64,000 nucleotides of DNA from the NCBI RefSeq assembly GCF_012641265.1, contig NZ_JABAHZ010000011.1, positions 1 through 64,000 on the forward strand. Reading direction: 5' to 3'. Below, one piece after another: positions 50,802-59,399 of this stretch. Under the pieces are notes generated by a model. The model did no database searches. It saw nothing but the letters and a program-made list of their open reading frames with translations, and had not been told where the DNA came from. The stretch comes from Chitinophaga eiseniae (GTDB lineage Bacteria > Bacteroidota > Bacteroidia > Chitinophagales > Chitinophagaceae). The position numbers and the translations under genes were made by a program. Within the stretch, counting starts at the first letter, position 1. Each line of letters starts with the position of its first letter.

Positions 50802-51668
50802 CTATCCCAGGTAGTTGCGGAGCAACTTGCTTCTGGACGTGGTTCTTAACTTGGTAATAGCTTTATCCTTAATCTGGCGAACACGTTCGCGGGTCAGTCC
50901 AAACTTTTCGCCAATATCTTCGAGTGACATGGGATGTTCTACGGCGATACCGAAGTACAGCATGATCACGTCTTTCTGACGATCGGTTAACGTGGAGAGG
51001 GAACGCTCAATTTCGCGGCGGAGCGAGTCGTGGTGGTCCAGTTCCTCATCTGCGCTTACTGCGTTCGGATTTTCCAGTACATCCAGCAGGGAATTGTCTT
51101 CCCCATCGATAAATGGTGCATCCATGGATACGTGACGGGCAGCCACACCGAGGGTAGCTTCTACTTCATCCGTATTAATTTCCAGGATGGTGGCCAGTTC
51201 ATCAGGAGATGGTTCTCTTTCATATTCCTGTTCCAGCTGGGAATACGCCTTGCTGATCTTATTGCTCAGACCCACTTTATTGAGTGGCAGGCGAACAATC
51301 CTGGATTGCTCTGCCAGCGCCTGGAGAATAGATTGACGAATCCACCATACGGCGTAGGAAATGAATTTAAAACCGCGCGTTTCATCAAAACGTTGAGCAG
51401 CTTTAATTAACCCGAGATTCCCCTCGTTGATCAGGTCACTGAGCGACAGGCCCTGGTTCTGGTACTGTTTCGCAACGGATACCACAAAGCGAAGGTTGGC
51501 TTTAGTAAGCTTCTCCAATGCTCTCTGATCGCCCTGCTTGATCCGGATAGCCAGGTTTACCTCTTCTTCCGGCGTAATTAAATCCACTTTCCCAATCTCC
51601 TGCAAGTACTTCTCCAGGGACTGAGATTCCCTGTTGGTAATGGATTTAGTGATTTTAAGTTGGCGCAT
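50802..51668 (-). CDS. rpoD: Primary RNA polymerase sigma factor
   Basis: Housekeeping sigma-70 of the short Bacteroidota type. Regions 1.2 (SLEKYLQEIGKVDLITPEEE), 2 (NLGLIKAAQRFDETRGFKFI and YAVWWIRQSILQAL), 3 and 4 (SLEDIGEKFGLTRERVRQIK, the promoter-binding helix-turn-helix) are all present in about 288 residues; region 1.1 and the non-conserved insert are missing. This is the type of factor known from Bacteroides to read TTTG / TANNTTTG promoters, which recur throughout this window. A start two codons upstream (51674, MSM) is equally possible. Its own promoter matches the consensus. Confidence 0.96.
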   Translation of the reverse strand: MRQLKITKSITNRESQSLEKYLQEIGKVDLITPEEEVNLAIRIKQGDQRALEKLTKANLRFVVSVAKQYQNQGLSLSDLINEGNLGLIKAAQRFDETRGFKFISYAVWWIRQSILQALAEQSRIVRLPLNKVGLSNKISKAYSQLEQEYEREPSPDELATILEINTDEVEATLGVAARHVSMDAPFIDGEDNSLLDVLENPNAVSADEELDHHDSLRREIERSLSTLTDRQKDVIMLYFGIAVEHPMSLEDIGEKFGLTRERVRQIKDKAITKLRTTSRSKLLRNYLG

Positions 51669-51727
51669 TGACATAAAGTCGGAACAGTTACAGGTTAATA
51701 AAAAGTTAAGATTTGATGAATGCCTGA

Positions 51728-51757
51728 CAAAAATAACTTTTTTTAGAAAGCCACCAA
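51728..51757 (-). promoter_or_regulatory. Sigma factor gene promoter
   Basis: Minus strand: TTG at 51757-51755, 19 bases, TATTTTTG at 51735-51728, a perfect consensus -7, about 60 bases before the gene. The remaining intergenic sequence (to 52031) is AT-rich with only the opposite promoter recognised. Confidence 0.78.
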
Positions 51758-51966
51758 AAAAAATCTCTTGTTCTTAAATCATTTCCAAATAAAATCGATT
51801 GATCATTAAGTGCTTGCAATTCTCGCGGAAATTCGCCACTATAAAGGCGGAAGCATAAAGCCAATTATATACGGGATTTTAATATTTATAAAAATAGATA
51901 TATGTATAGTTTTATTAAGGTGTGTAAAGTTTTTGTGTACACTATAAAAAAAAACCGTAAATTATT

Positions 51967-51995
51967 TTGACAGAGTAAAATATTTTCTATAATTG
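51967..51995 (+). promoter_or_regulatory. Promoter of the START-like gene
   Basis: TTG (51967-51969), 18 bases, TATAATTG (51988-51995), one mismatch to TANNTTTG, 36 bases before the ATG. Confidence 0.55.
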
Positions 51996-52031
51996 CAACT
52001 GGATGATATTGATTTACTAATTATTTGAGAG

Positions 52032-52412
52032 ATGTCCAAGAAAGTGCTTTATGAATTAGAATTTCCGGTTAGATGCTCCCCCGGTATCCTGTATGAATTC
52101 TTATCTACACCCGCTGGCTTACAGGAGTGGTTCGCAGATAGGGTTGACTTCAGGGACAATGTCTTTTCCTTTTCATGGAATGGCACCGCGGAAGAAGCCG
52201 AAGTAATCGAACAGGAAGAAGATGAGTTCATCCGGCTGCACTGGACGCATGCTCCCAAAGATGAATATTTTGAGTTCCGTATACAAATTTCTGAAGTAAC
52301 GAATGAGACTATCCTGGTAGTAAAAGATTTCGCAGAGAAGAAAGAGGTGAAGGACCAAAGTCAGTTATGGGAATACCAGGTGAAAGATCTCTTTCACCGC
52401 ATCGGCAGCTAA
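52032..52412 (+). CDS. START-like (SRPBCC/AHSA1-like) domain protein
   Basis: A 126-residue soluble protein with a START/AHSA1-like ligand-binding fold: an N-terminal strand with EFPVRCSPGILYEFLSTPAGLQEWFADRV, a central beta sheet (FSFSWNGTAEEAEVIEQEED, RLHWTHAPKDEYFEFRI) and a closing C-terminal helix (LWEYQVKDLFHRIGS). Ligand and role are unknown. It is divergent from sigA and convergent with the next gene; the two stop codons overlap (52409-52412). Confidence 0.8.
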   Translation: MSKKVLYELEFPVRCSPGILYEFLSTPAGLQEWFADRVDFRDNVFSFSWNGTAEEAEVIEQEEDEFIRLHWTHAPKDEYFEFRIQISEVTNETILVVKDFAEKKEVKDQSQLWEYQVKDLFHRIGS

Positions 52413-53026
52413 GCTCCCCTCTTCCCGTTGAGAATATTGAGTAGCGTAGCGTATGCCTCTACCACCTCAGTTATTATTTCGCCCCAATGACCGATCACGA
52501 AAGGTTTAGCCAACTTAATGAAATGATTGTGGCTAACCATCGTCTTCCACTCATCTAAACTATACGTATCTATGAAACGGTAATTTCCATTTTCGAAATC
52601 ATGCTCCCAGGGATCCTCCGGCAGGTATACCTGGAAACCAGCTTGTGCCAGCGCTGCATATCCTTCTTCCAGTACGGTATGGAAACGTGCTTTTACTTTG
52701 CCCCCCAGGTGCAGGGTAGCACTAAAGTAATGTCCCCACCAGAACATGGTCCGGAAGGCAAATATCTCTTCTTTATTGAAATACCTTGGATAATCCAGCA
52801 TCACCCAGGGCAGACCTTTGTATTGCTCCCCTTTCGATATCTTCCCTCCCTGTAACAACCATTCGGGCGCAAACGGAAAATCCGTTTCCCGGTCATACGC
52901 CGCCAGCGCTTCCTGTACACCCCCCATTAGTCCCATCACCTTCTCTATTGCACTGTTTTTCAAGCGAATAAAATGCGTACTGCTGACAATAGCCGCTTCT
53001 TCGGGCGTTAAATCTGAATTTTCCAT
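52409..53026 (-). CDS. Conserved-looking hypothetical protein
   Basis: 205 residues, no signal peptide or membrane span. I do not recognise a family. It is mostly helical with aromatic-rich segments (RTMFWWGHYFSATLHLGG, PEDPWEHDFENGNYRFIDTY). Codon use and the uninterrupted frame look like a real gene. Its TAG overlaps the TAA of the convergent START-like gene, leaving no room for a terminator. No -7 box was recognised upstream. Confidence 0.6.
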   Translation of the reverse strand: MENSDLTPEEAAIVSSTHFIRLKNSAIEKVMGLMGGVQEALAAYDRETDFPFAPEWLLQGGKISKGEQYKGLPWVMLDYPRYFNKEEIFAFRTMFWWGHYFSATLHLGGKVKARFHTVLEEGYAALAQAGFQVYLPEDPWEHDFENGNYRFIDTYSLDEWKTMVSHNHFIKLAKPFVIGHWGEIITEVVEAYATLLNILNGKRGA

Positions 53027-53159
53027 ATAATTTTAACGGTATTTTCAGGTCCTCCTGACCACTCCTTTAGGAAATCGTGCTAACTTTACTGTTTAGTAGC
53101 ATCCTGGTAACCATTCATACAAATATCAGGATTCCATTTTTTTTAATATTGCATTATCA

Positions 53160-54599
53160 GTGAAAAAACTCGACAAACTCATTATAAGAACTTTTCTGGG
53201 TCCTTTTATTGCCACTTTTTTCGTCACCCTATTCGTACTGGTAATGCAGTTCCTGTGGAAATATGTTGACGACCTGGTTGGCAAAGGCCTGGATACTATG
53301 GTGATTATACAACTAATTGCCTATACCAGTGCTACGCTGGTTACCCTGGCCCTTCCATTAGCAGTACTGCTGTCTTCCATTATGACTTTTGGAAATCTTG
53401 GAGAAAGCTTTGAGCTGGTGGCCCTGAAATCGTCTGGTATTTCACTGTTGCGCTTTATCCGTCCCCTGCTCGCCGTATGCAGCGTTATCGCTGTCCTGGC
53501 GTTTTTATTCGCCAATTATGTGATCCCCGTCGCCAACCTTCAGGCCAAGTCCCTGCTATACGATATCACCTACGCCAAACCGGCATTTAATATTAAATCG
53601 GGCGTTTTCTTTAAAGATATCCCGGATTATACGATCAAAGTAGCCCAGAAAGATAAAGATAACCAGACCATTCACCAGGTGATGATCATCGATCACCAGA
53701 ACAATAATGCCATGATCCTGGCCGACAAAGGACAGATGGTACTCACCGCCAACAAACGCTTTCTCTATTTTATCCTGGAAAATGGCTGGAGATACGAAGA
53801 GAGGGGCAACCGGGGCTATACTGTTCCCGGCGACATGATCAGGCAAGGTTTTAAAAGATATACCAAGGCATTTGACCTCAGTTCTTTTGCATTCAACCGG
53901 CTAAACATGGACCTTTTTGCCTCTAACCAGCAAATGCTGAATGTGCGGCAACTGGATATGGCAATAGATTCTATGCAGAAAGCAGAGAAACAATTCAGTA
54001 AAACCGTAAATTCGTATGTAACCGTACGTTATCCTTTCTTCAAATGGAAAGACAGCGCCTGGGCAGCCAGTGCGCCCCCTTTGAAAGAAAAAGAGTTTGC
54101 AGCCATCATACCTCAAAAGAGTGTACGTAATGTGCTCGAACGCGCGGAACAAACCGTACGGGAAACACAGAGTTCGCTGGATCAGCCTACCCTGGAATAT
54201 GAAGACAAACACAACCTGATACTCATGCACAAGGTAGAGTGGCAGCGTAAGTTTACCCTGGCTGCCGCGTGCGTCGTAATGTTCCTGATCGGCGCTCCGC
54301 TGGGTTCTATTATCCGGAAAGGCGGACTAGGTACCCCCCTGGTGTTTGCCGTGATCTTCTTTGTGATCTTCAACGTGTTCTTCATGATCGGGGAAAAGAT
54401 GGCCAGGAGCGGCGTGATGTATACCTGGTCGGGCATGTGGCTATCCAACCTGGTGCTGCTGCCTATTGCAGGTTTTCTAATTGTTAAAGCCATGAATGAT
54501 TCACAGCTTTTTAATAAAGAATACTATTTTCGCGTTATTCAGAATATGAAAAAATTTCTGGGGAAATTTAAGAAGAAGAACGTTCTGAAAACGATTTAA
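53160..54599 (+). CDS. LptF/LptG family lipopolysaccharide export permease
   Basis: Inner-membrane permease of the Lpt bridge that extracts lipopolysaccharide with LptB. The 479-residue chain starts at GTG (53160) with KLDKLIIRTFLGPFIATFFVTLFVLVMQF, typical of LptF/G, and has three N-terminal spans, a large periplasmic beta-jellyroll region (~150-370) and three C-terminal spans (FTLAAACVVMFLIGAPLGSIIRKGG). I cannot tell LptF from LptG. PAP2 and ArnT-like genes follow at 34 and 85 bases, which suggests a lipid A / envelope operon. Confidence 0.9.
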   Translation: MKKLDKLIIRTFLGPFIATFFVTLFVLVMQFLWKYVDDLVGKGLDTMVIIQLIAYTSATLVTLALPLAVLLSSIMTFGNLGESFELVALKSSGISLLRFIRPLLAVCSVIAVLAFLFANYVIPVANLQAKSLLYDITYAKPAFNIKSGVFFKDIPDYTIKVAQKDKDNQTIHQVMIIDHQNNNAMILADKGQMVLTANKRFLYFILENGWRYEERGNRGYTVPGDMIRQGFKRYTKAFDLSSFAFNRLNMDLFASNQQMLNVRQLDMAIDSMQKAEKQFSKTVNSYVTVRYPFFKWKDSAWAASAPPLKEKEFAAIIPQKSVRNVLERAEQTVRETQSSLDQPTLEYEDKHNLILMHKVEWQRKFTLAAACVVMFLIGAPLGSIIRKGGLGTPLVFAVIFFVIFNVFFMIGEKMARSGVMYTWSGMWLSNLVLLPIAGFLIVKAMNDSQLFNKEYYFRVIQNMKKFLGKFKKKNVLKTI

Positions 54600-54633
54600 T
54601 AAAAGACAACCTACAAGTTTAAAACCTACAGAA

Positions 54634-55308
54634 TTGAAAACGCTGATTACACTGTTCAGGAAGAATATTTACTTCTTTCTGCCCTTCCTACTATGGTTGA
54701 TTGTAGGAGGTGTGATGCTGGCAACTTATAGCCAGCGGGAATTGTTCCTGGGTATTAACGGAGAACACTCCGAGTGGGCCGACGTGCTGGTAACCGGTCT
54801 TACTTACCTGGGCGATGGTATTATGTTTGGAATTGTATTATTCCTGATGCTGGTGACCCAACGCTTCAGGCTATTCTTTATTGGATTGGCCGTGCTTTTG
54901 TTGGTAACCCTGATCGTACAGGTAGCCAAACATTATTTTAATGCACCAAGACCTATCAGCTACTTTGGTGATGAAACCGCCACCCTGGTACACACCGTAA
55001 GATGGGTAAGTGTACACAGCAGTTGCAGCTTTCCTTCCGGCCATTCTGCTGCCGCTTTTGGCATGTTTAGTTTTCTTGCCCTGATCTGGAACAATAAAAA
55101 GACCGGATTACTGTTCTTTATAATGGGGATCTGTGCTGCTTATTCCCGCATTTACCTGGCACAGCACTTTTTTGCCGACGTTTATGCAGGTAGCATAGTA
55201 GGTACGTTAAGTACAGTGATTGTATACGGATTCTTTAAATTCAGACATACCACCTCCTCCCCGGAAGTTTGCGCGGAAGCGCTATTACAGGCGAATACAA
55301 CTACTTAA
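54634..55308 (+). CDS. PAP2 family membrane phosphatase
   Basis: A 224-residue integral membrane phosphatase with the three PAP2 motifs: KHYFNAPRP, CSFPSGHSAA and SRIYLAQHFFADV, the histidines forming the catalytic pair. It starts with TTG (54634), an unusual start for this window; no in-frame ATG gives a complete first membrane helix. Substrates of the family include undecaprenyl diphosphate, phosphatidate and lipid A phosphates; the neighbours (Lpt permease, ArnT-like transferase) favour an envelope lipid. A hairpin lies after the stop. Confidence 0.9.
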   Translation: MKTLITLFRKNIYFFLPFLLWLIVGGVMLATYSQRELFLGINGEHSEWADVLVTGLTYLGDGIMFGIVLFLMLVTQRFRLFFIGLAVLLLVTLIVQVAKHYFNAPRPISYFGDETATLVHTVRWVSVHSSCSFPSGHSAAAFGMFSFLALIWNNKKTGLLFFIMGICAAYSRIYLAQHFFADVYAGSIVGTLSTVIVYGFFKFRHTTSSPEVCAEALLQANTTT

Positions 55309-55343
55309 ACAATATTTAAATATTAACTGTCAAAAGGATTACG

Positions 55344-55363
55344 CATACCCCCCAAGGGGTATG
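55344..55363 (+). terminator. Hairpin between PAP2 and glycosyltransferase genes
   Basis: CATACCCC/GGGGTATG stem (55344-55351 with 55356-55363), loop CCAA, followed by 8 bases and then, at 55374-55382, a run of T. The spacer makes it a weak or partial terminator. Confidence 0.4.
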
Positions 55364-55393
55364 TGTAGTCCAGCTTTTTTTTTAAAATCTGTC

Positions 55394-57013
55394 ATGAAAT
55401 ACCTGCTGATTGCTATAGTGGCTGCTTTATTATTCATCCCCTTTCTGGGTGCTGTACATTTGTTTGACTGGGACGAAATCAACTTTGCGGAGGCAGCCAG
55501 GGAAATGATTGTCAGCCATCACTTCAGCCAGGTACAAATCGACTTCCGCCCCTTTTGGGAAAAACCACCTTTATTTATATGGATGCAGGCCGGCAGCATG
55601 ATGCTGTTTGGTGTAAACGACTTCGCAGCCCGCTTTCCCAATGCCATCATGGGTATTGCCACATTGGTAACCCTGTTTACCATTGGTAAAAAGCTCGCAG
55701 ACGACCGGCTGGGTTTCTGGTGGGCATTGGTGTATGCCGGCTCCTGGCTCCCCCACTTCTACTTTAAGTCGGGCATCATCGATCCTACTTTCAACTTTTT
55801 TATTTTCCTGGCTATTTACTTTGCCTACAGGATAGGCTATCACCATAAGCCGGCCCGTATGGCTATTTTCAGCGGACTTTTCCTGGGCCTGGCAGTGCTC
55901 ACCAAAGGCCCCGTGGCCATATTGGTAGCTCTATTAACCCTGCTGGTATACTGGATCTGGAACAAAGGAAAAATCAGTATCCGTTTTGCTCACCTGGGTT
56001 TAATTGCCTTGTTTGCCAGCATCACCACCCTGCTGTGGTTTGGCTACGAAATTATTGCACATGGGTGGTGGTTTGTGAATGAGTTTGTAGCCTACCAGAT
56101 CCGGTTATTGACTACAGAAGATGCCGGACACGGAGGCCCTTTCTTTTATCATTGGGTCGTGCTGCTGATTGGGTGCTTCCCGGCCAGTACCTTCCTGTTC
56201 ACCTATCTCCGGAAAAGAAAAAAAACAATATATACTACCTCAGCTGCCACTGAAATAAAGGATTTCAAAGTATGGATGTGGGTAATGTTCTGGGTAGCGT
56301 TGATCCTGTTTTCTATTGTTAAAACAAAGATTGTCCATTATTCTTCCCTGTGTTACTTCCCGCTGTCATTCCTGGCCGCCTGGCAGGTATACAAACTTGC
56401 TGAAGGTAAACTGCAGCTACGCGGCTGGAATATCGCACTGTTGTTATTTGTGGGAATTGTACTGGGATTGGCTATTGCCCTATTACCACTGGTAGGCATA
56501 TACAAAGATCTGTTGATACCTTATGTAGATAAATTTGCGGCGGGGAACCTCCAGGCTGCAGTTTCCTGGTCGCCCGCAGAAATGGCGTATGGCATCAGTT
56601 ATATTATCCTGGTGGTCATCAGCGGGAGTTTACTGATGCGCCGTAAGGTAACTAATGGGTTGCTCTGCCTCTTTATCAGCTCTATTATCGTTATCCAGGT
56701 ATCGGTATTGCATTTTGTTCCCAAAATAGAGGCTTATTCCCAGCGGGCAGCGATTGATTATTTTATTTCCTTACAGGGCAAGGATGTATATGTAAAAGCG
56801 TTGGGGTATCACAGTTATGCCCAGCATTATTATACCCGGGAGCAACCACATAGCAATAAAAACTATTACAATGAAAATTGGCTGCTGAATGGGCAGATTG
56901 ATAAGCCTGCTTATTTTATTTGTCGTGTTACAGATAGTGAGCCTTACCGGCATCATCCCAACCTGGAGGTGATTGGGGAGAAAAACGGGTTTGTGTTCCT
57001 GAAGCGTAAATAA
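55394..57013 (+). CDS. ArnT-like glycosyltransferase, family 39 type
   Basis: A 539-residue membrane glycosyltransferase using a polyprenyl-phosphate sugar. The N-terminal helix is followed by FDWDEINFAEAAREM with the catalytic D27/E28 pair, then PFWEKPPLFIWMQ and GLAVLTKGPVAILVALL; about eleven membrane spans precede a periplasmic C-terminal domain (IEAYSQRAAIDYFISLQGKD to the end). ArnT relatives modify lipid A or glycosylate proteins. The longer open frame to 55220 overlaps the PAP2 gene and is rejected in favour of the 55394 ATG. Confidence 0.88.
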   Translation: MKYLLIAIVAALLFIPFLGAVHLFDWDEINFAEAAREMIVSHHFSQVQIDFRPFWEKPPLFIWMQAGSMMLFGVNDFAARFPNAIMGIATLVTLFTIGKKLADDRLGFWWALVYAGSWLPHFYFKSGIIDPTFNFFIFLAIYFAYRIGYHHKPARMAIFSGLFLGLAVLTKGPVAILVALLTLLVYWIWNKGKISIRFAHLGLIALFASITTLLWFGYEIIAHGWWFVNEFVAYQIRLLTTEDAGHGGPFFYHWVVLLIGCFPASTFLFTYLRKRKKTIYTTSAATEIKDFKVWMWVMFWVALILFSIVKTKIVHYSSLCYFPLSFLAAWQVYKLAEGKLQLRGWNIALLLFVGIVLGLAIALLPLVGIYKDLLIPYVDKFAAGNLQAAVSWSPAEMAYGISYIILVVISGSLLMRRKVTNGLLCLFISSIIVIQVSVLHFVPKIEAYSQRAAIDYFISLQGKDVYVKALGYHSYAQHYYTREQPHSNKNYYNENWLLNGQIDKPAYFICRVTDSEPYRHHPNLEVIGEKNGFVFLKRK

Positions 57014-57029
57014 TAACAGCTATTTCAAT

Positions 57030-57072
57030 ATAAATGCAACAGCCCTCCCAATGTGAGGGCTGTTGCATTTAT
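57030..57072. terminator. Bidirectional terminator
   Basis: Perfect 18-bp stem (57030-57047 with 57055-57072), 7-base loop, between the convergent glycosyltransferase and superoxide dismutase genes. Confidence 0.9.
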
Positions 57073-57083
57073 AAGATAAGCGT

Positions 57084-57812
57084 TTATACGGCAGCGTTAT
57101 AACGTTTCTCCACTTCACTCCAGTTAACCACGTTCCAGAATGCGTTGATATAATCCGGACGCACGTTGTGGTATTTCAGATAATAGGCATGTTCCCAAAC
57201 GTCGAGGCCGAGGATAGGAGTACCTTTTATTTTTACAATATTGTGCATCAGGGGATTGTCCTGGTTGGGTGTGTTGGTTATCACCAGTTTCTTTTCTGGT
57301 GTAACTATCAGCCATGCCCAGCCGGAGCCGAAAACGGTTTTAGCAGCGTCATTGAATTTGGTCTGGAACGCTTCCCAGGTACCAAATTCCTTGTTGATAG
57401 CGGCTTTCAGTTTATCGGAAGGCGTTTGTTTCTGGGGCGACAGGAGTGTCCAGAACAGGGAGTGGTTGTAGTGGCCACCGCCGTTGTTGCGTACCGCTTT
57501 GTCGGCGTCGGTCACTTTGTTGAGTATTTGTTCCAGTGTCAGGGCTTCAAAGGCAGAACCTTTTACAGCTTCGTTCAGATTTTTTACGTAAGCCCCGTGA
57601 TGCTTGTCGTGGTGGATTTCCATGGTCATTTTATCGATGGAAGGTTCCAGGGCATCGTAGCCGTAAGGCAGTGCGGGCAGAACAAAAGGGGCTTTAGGAT
57701 CGGCTAATGCCGGCTGTCCGGATACAGAAGAAGTAGCCAGGCTGCTTAATGGTCTGCTTAAAATAGCGGCACCTGCGAGGCTGGTAAGCTTGAGAAATTC
57801 TCTCTTATCCAT
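57084..57812 (-). CDS. Exported Fe/Mn-family superoxide dismutase, manganese-type signature
   Basis: Converts superoxide to oxygen and peroxide. From the ATG at 57812 (242 residues) the metal ligands are H67 (MEIHHDKHH), H117 (HYNHSLFW), D204 and H208 (LDVWEHAYYLKY). The residue pair typical of Mn enzymes is seen: glycine before HYNH and glutamine Q184 in NQDNPLM. Unlike most cytosolic homologues it has an N-terminal export region (1-38) starting MDKREFLKLTSLAGAA, resembling a twin-arginine signal with Lys-Arg in place of Arg-Arg. The open frame extends upstream to 57965 without homology. Confidence 0.93.
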   Translation of the reverse strand: MDKREFLKLTSLAGAAILSRPLSSLATSSVSGQPALADPKAPFVLPALPYGYDALEPSIDKMTMEIHHDKHHGAYVKNLNEAVKGSAFEALTLEQILNKVTDADKAVRNNGGGHYNHSLFWTLLSPQKQTPSDKLKAAINKEFGTWEAFQTKFNDAAKTVFGSGWAWLIVTPEKKLVITNTPNQDNPLMHNIVKIKGTPILGLDVWEHAYYLKYHNVRPDYINAFWNVVNWSEVEKRYNAAV

Positions 57813-57920
57813 ATTTATTTTTTTAAATATAATTATTGTAAGCGAAGTTAGGTGCCAAAAGGCCTCAAATATTAAACCAATATCTCTGTGGTGGGAAGAG
57901 ACGAAAAGAAATATTAGAAC

Positions 57921-58008
57921 TAAGGTAAAAGTATAAAAACAGTAATTTAATATCAAAATAATCAAAAACTTTTATCAAGTTTTCATATTAAATTACTATT
58001 TTACCTTA
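57921..58008. repeat. Nested inverted repeats upstream of superoxide dismutase
   Basis: Outer arms TAAGGTAAAA (57921-57930) and TTTTACCTTA (57999-58008), inner arms of 13 perfectly paired bases (57941-57953 with 57985-57997). They occupy the divergent gap between sod and the ThiF gene, 109 bases before the sod ATG. The rest of this 450-base gap is AT-rich with no gene and no clear promoter recognised. They may bind a regulator or form a cruciform. Confidence 0.7.
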
Positions 58009-58266
58009 CATTCATATAATAATTACAATATTGATTGTATTGTAGTTATTTATTGAATGCCAGACAATTTATCCCGGGCCTGGCAGGTAAGTTAAGAACG
58101 CCTGTTCATTAACCCGCCAAAGCCAACAAACCGACTACATAATAATAATAAATTTATAATATAAAAGCAACATATTTACGAGAGTAAAGGACCTTGCTTG
58201 TCACAGCGATCATACAGGAACATATAGTGCGATCAGGTCAGGCACCATTTTGCAAAAGCAGGAAAT

Positions 58267-59361
58267 ATGATACAAGACTACCTCAGGCAACAGGTTGAAA
58301 GCAAAGACTACCAACCTGTTTTTTATGATTTGAAGAATGCACAAGACCTTCATACCTTTGAGGCCCTTTTGAAATCCCGGCCGTATATCCGCATCAACGA
58401 CGAAATTTATTCACAATTAAGGGAGCTGATGAAAATCAGGAATCCTACTAAGCGCCTGACAGCAGCTGAATATGATGAAAAAGTACAGGCTTACCTGGAT
58501 GGAGTGGAGATAGAAAAATTTGGCGTTTGGGTATATTATCCCTGGAATAACCAGGTGGTTCACCTGGTAAACGAGGCAGATTTTATTGAGTTACGTACCA
58601 GCAGGAACCAGCATAAAATCACCGCGGCAGAAATTGCCGTGTTGTCTAAAAAGAAAATAGGCATTGTGGGTTTATCGGTAGGACAATCGATCGCATTAAC
58701 CCTGGTGATGGAACGTTTATGCGGAGAATTACGACTGGCAGATTTCGACAGGCTGGAGCTGACTAATATGAACAGGATCCGTTGTGGCGTACACAATCTC
58801 CAGGTGCCCAAAGTAGTGATTGCGGCGCGGGAGATTGCAGAACTGGACCCGTTCATAAAGGTAAAGATCTACGAAGATGGCATGACAGAGGCTAACATGG
58901 ACGACTTCTTCACCGCAGGCGGCGTACTCGACATTTTTATAGAAGAGTGTGATGGCGTTGACATTAAGATATTGAGCAGAATAAAGGCAAAAGAGCTTAA
59001 AATCCCTGTGGTGATGGAAATGAATGACCGTGGGATGATAGATATTGAACGTTTTGACCTGGAACCGGAGAGGCCGTTAATGCATGGCCTGATTCCTGAA
59101 GTGGACATTCCAACGCTCCGGGGGCTGACCGACGCAGAAAAGCTGCCGATCTTCAGTCCTATGCTGGCATTGGACAACGCTTCTGCCAGGATGAAATTTT
59201 CATTGGGAGAAATTGGAAAAACCATTACCACCTGGCCTCAACTGGCTTCATCTGTGGTATTGGGAGGCGCACTGGTGGCCGACACATGTCGTCGTATAGC
59301 CCTGGATCAGTTTAAAAATTCAGGCAGGTATTATGTAGATTTTGAGCAGTTGATTGTTTAA
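58267..59361 (+). CDS. ThiF/E1-like adenylyltransferase
   Basis: A 364-residue protein with an E1-type Rossmann domain from about residue 125. The ATP-binding loop reads GIVGLSVGQS (132-141), followed by DFDRLELTNMNR (159-170) with the metal aspartate and the N...NR motif, PKV with K182, and ECDG (227-230) near the usual substrate-aspartate strand. The CxxC zinc pairs of ThiF/MoeB are missing and I see no clear catalytic cysteine domain. The N-terminal ~120 residues are an unassigned helical domain (VWVYYPWNNQVVHLV). The substrate carrier is unknown; no E2, JAB or ubiquitin-like gene is near. The acyltransferase gene follows at 38 bases. Confidence 0.8.
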   Translation: MIQDYLRQQVESKDYQPVFYDLKNAQDLHTFEALLKSRPYIRINDEIYSQLRELMKIRNPTKRLTAAEYDEKVQAYLDGVEIEKFGVWVYYPWNNQVVHLVNEADFIELRTSRNQHKITAAEIAVLSKKKIGIVGLSVGQSIALTLVMERLCGELRLADFDRLELTNMNRIRCGVHNLQVPKVVIAAREIAELDPFIKVKIYEDGMTEANMDDFFTAGGVLDIFIEECDGVDIKILSRIKAKELKIPVVMEMNDRGMIDIERFDLEPERPLMHGLIPEVDIPTLRGLTDAEKLPIFSPMLALDNASARMKFSLGEIGKTITTWPQLASSVVLGGALVADTCRRIALDQFKNSGRYYVDFEQLIV

Positions 59362-59399
59362 CGTACTTACGCCTTGTATAAGCGCTATTCCGCAATGTC

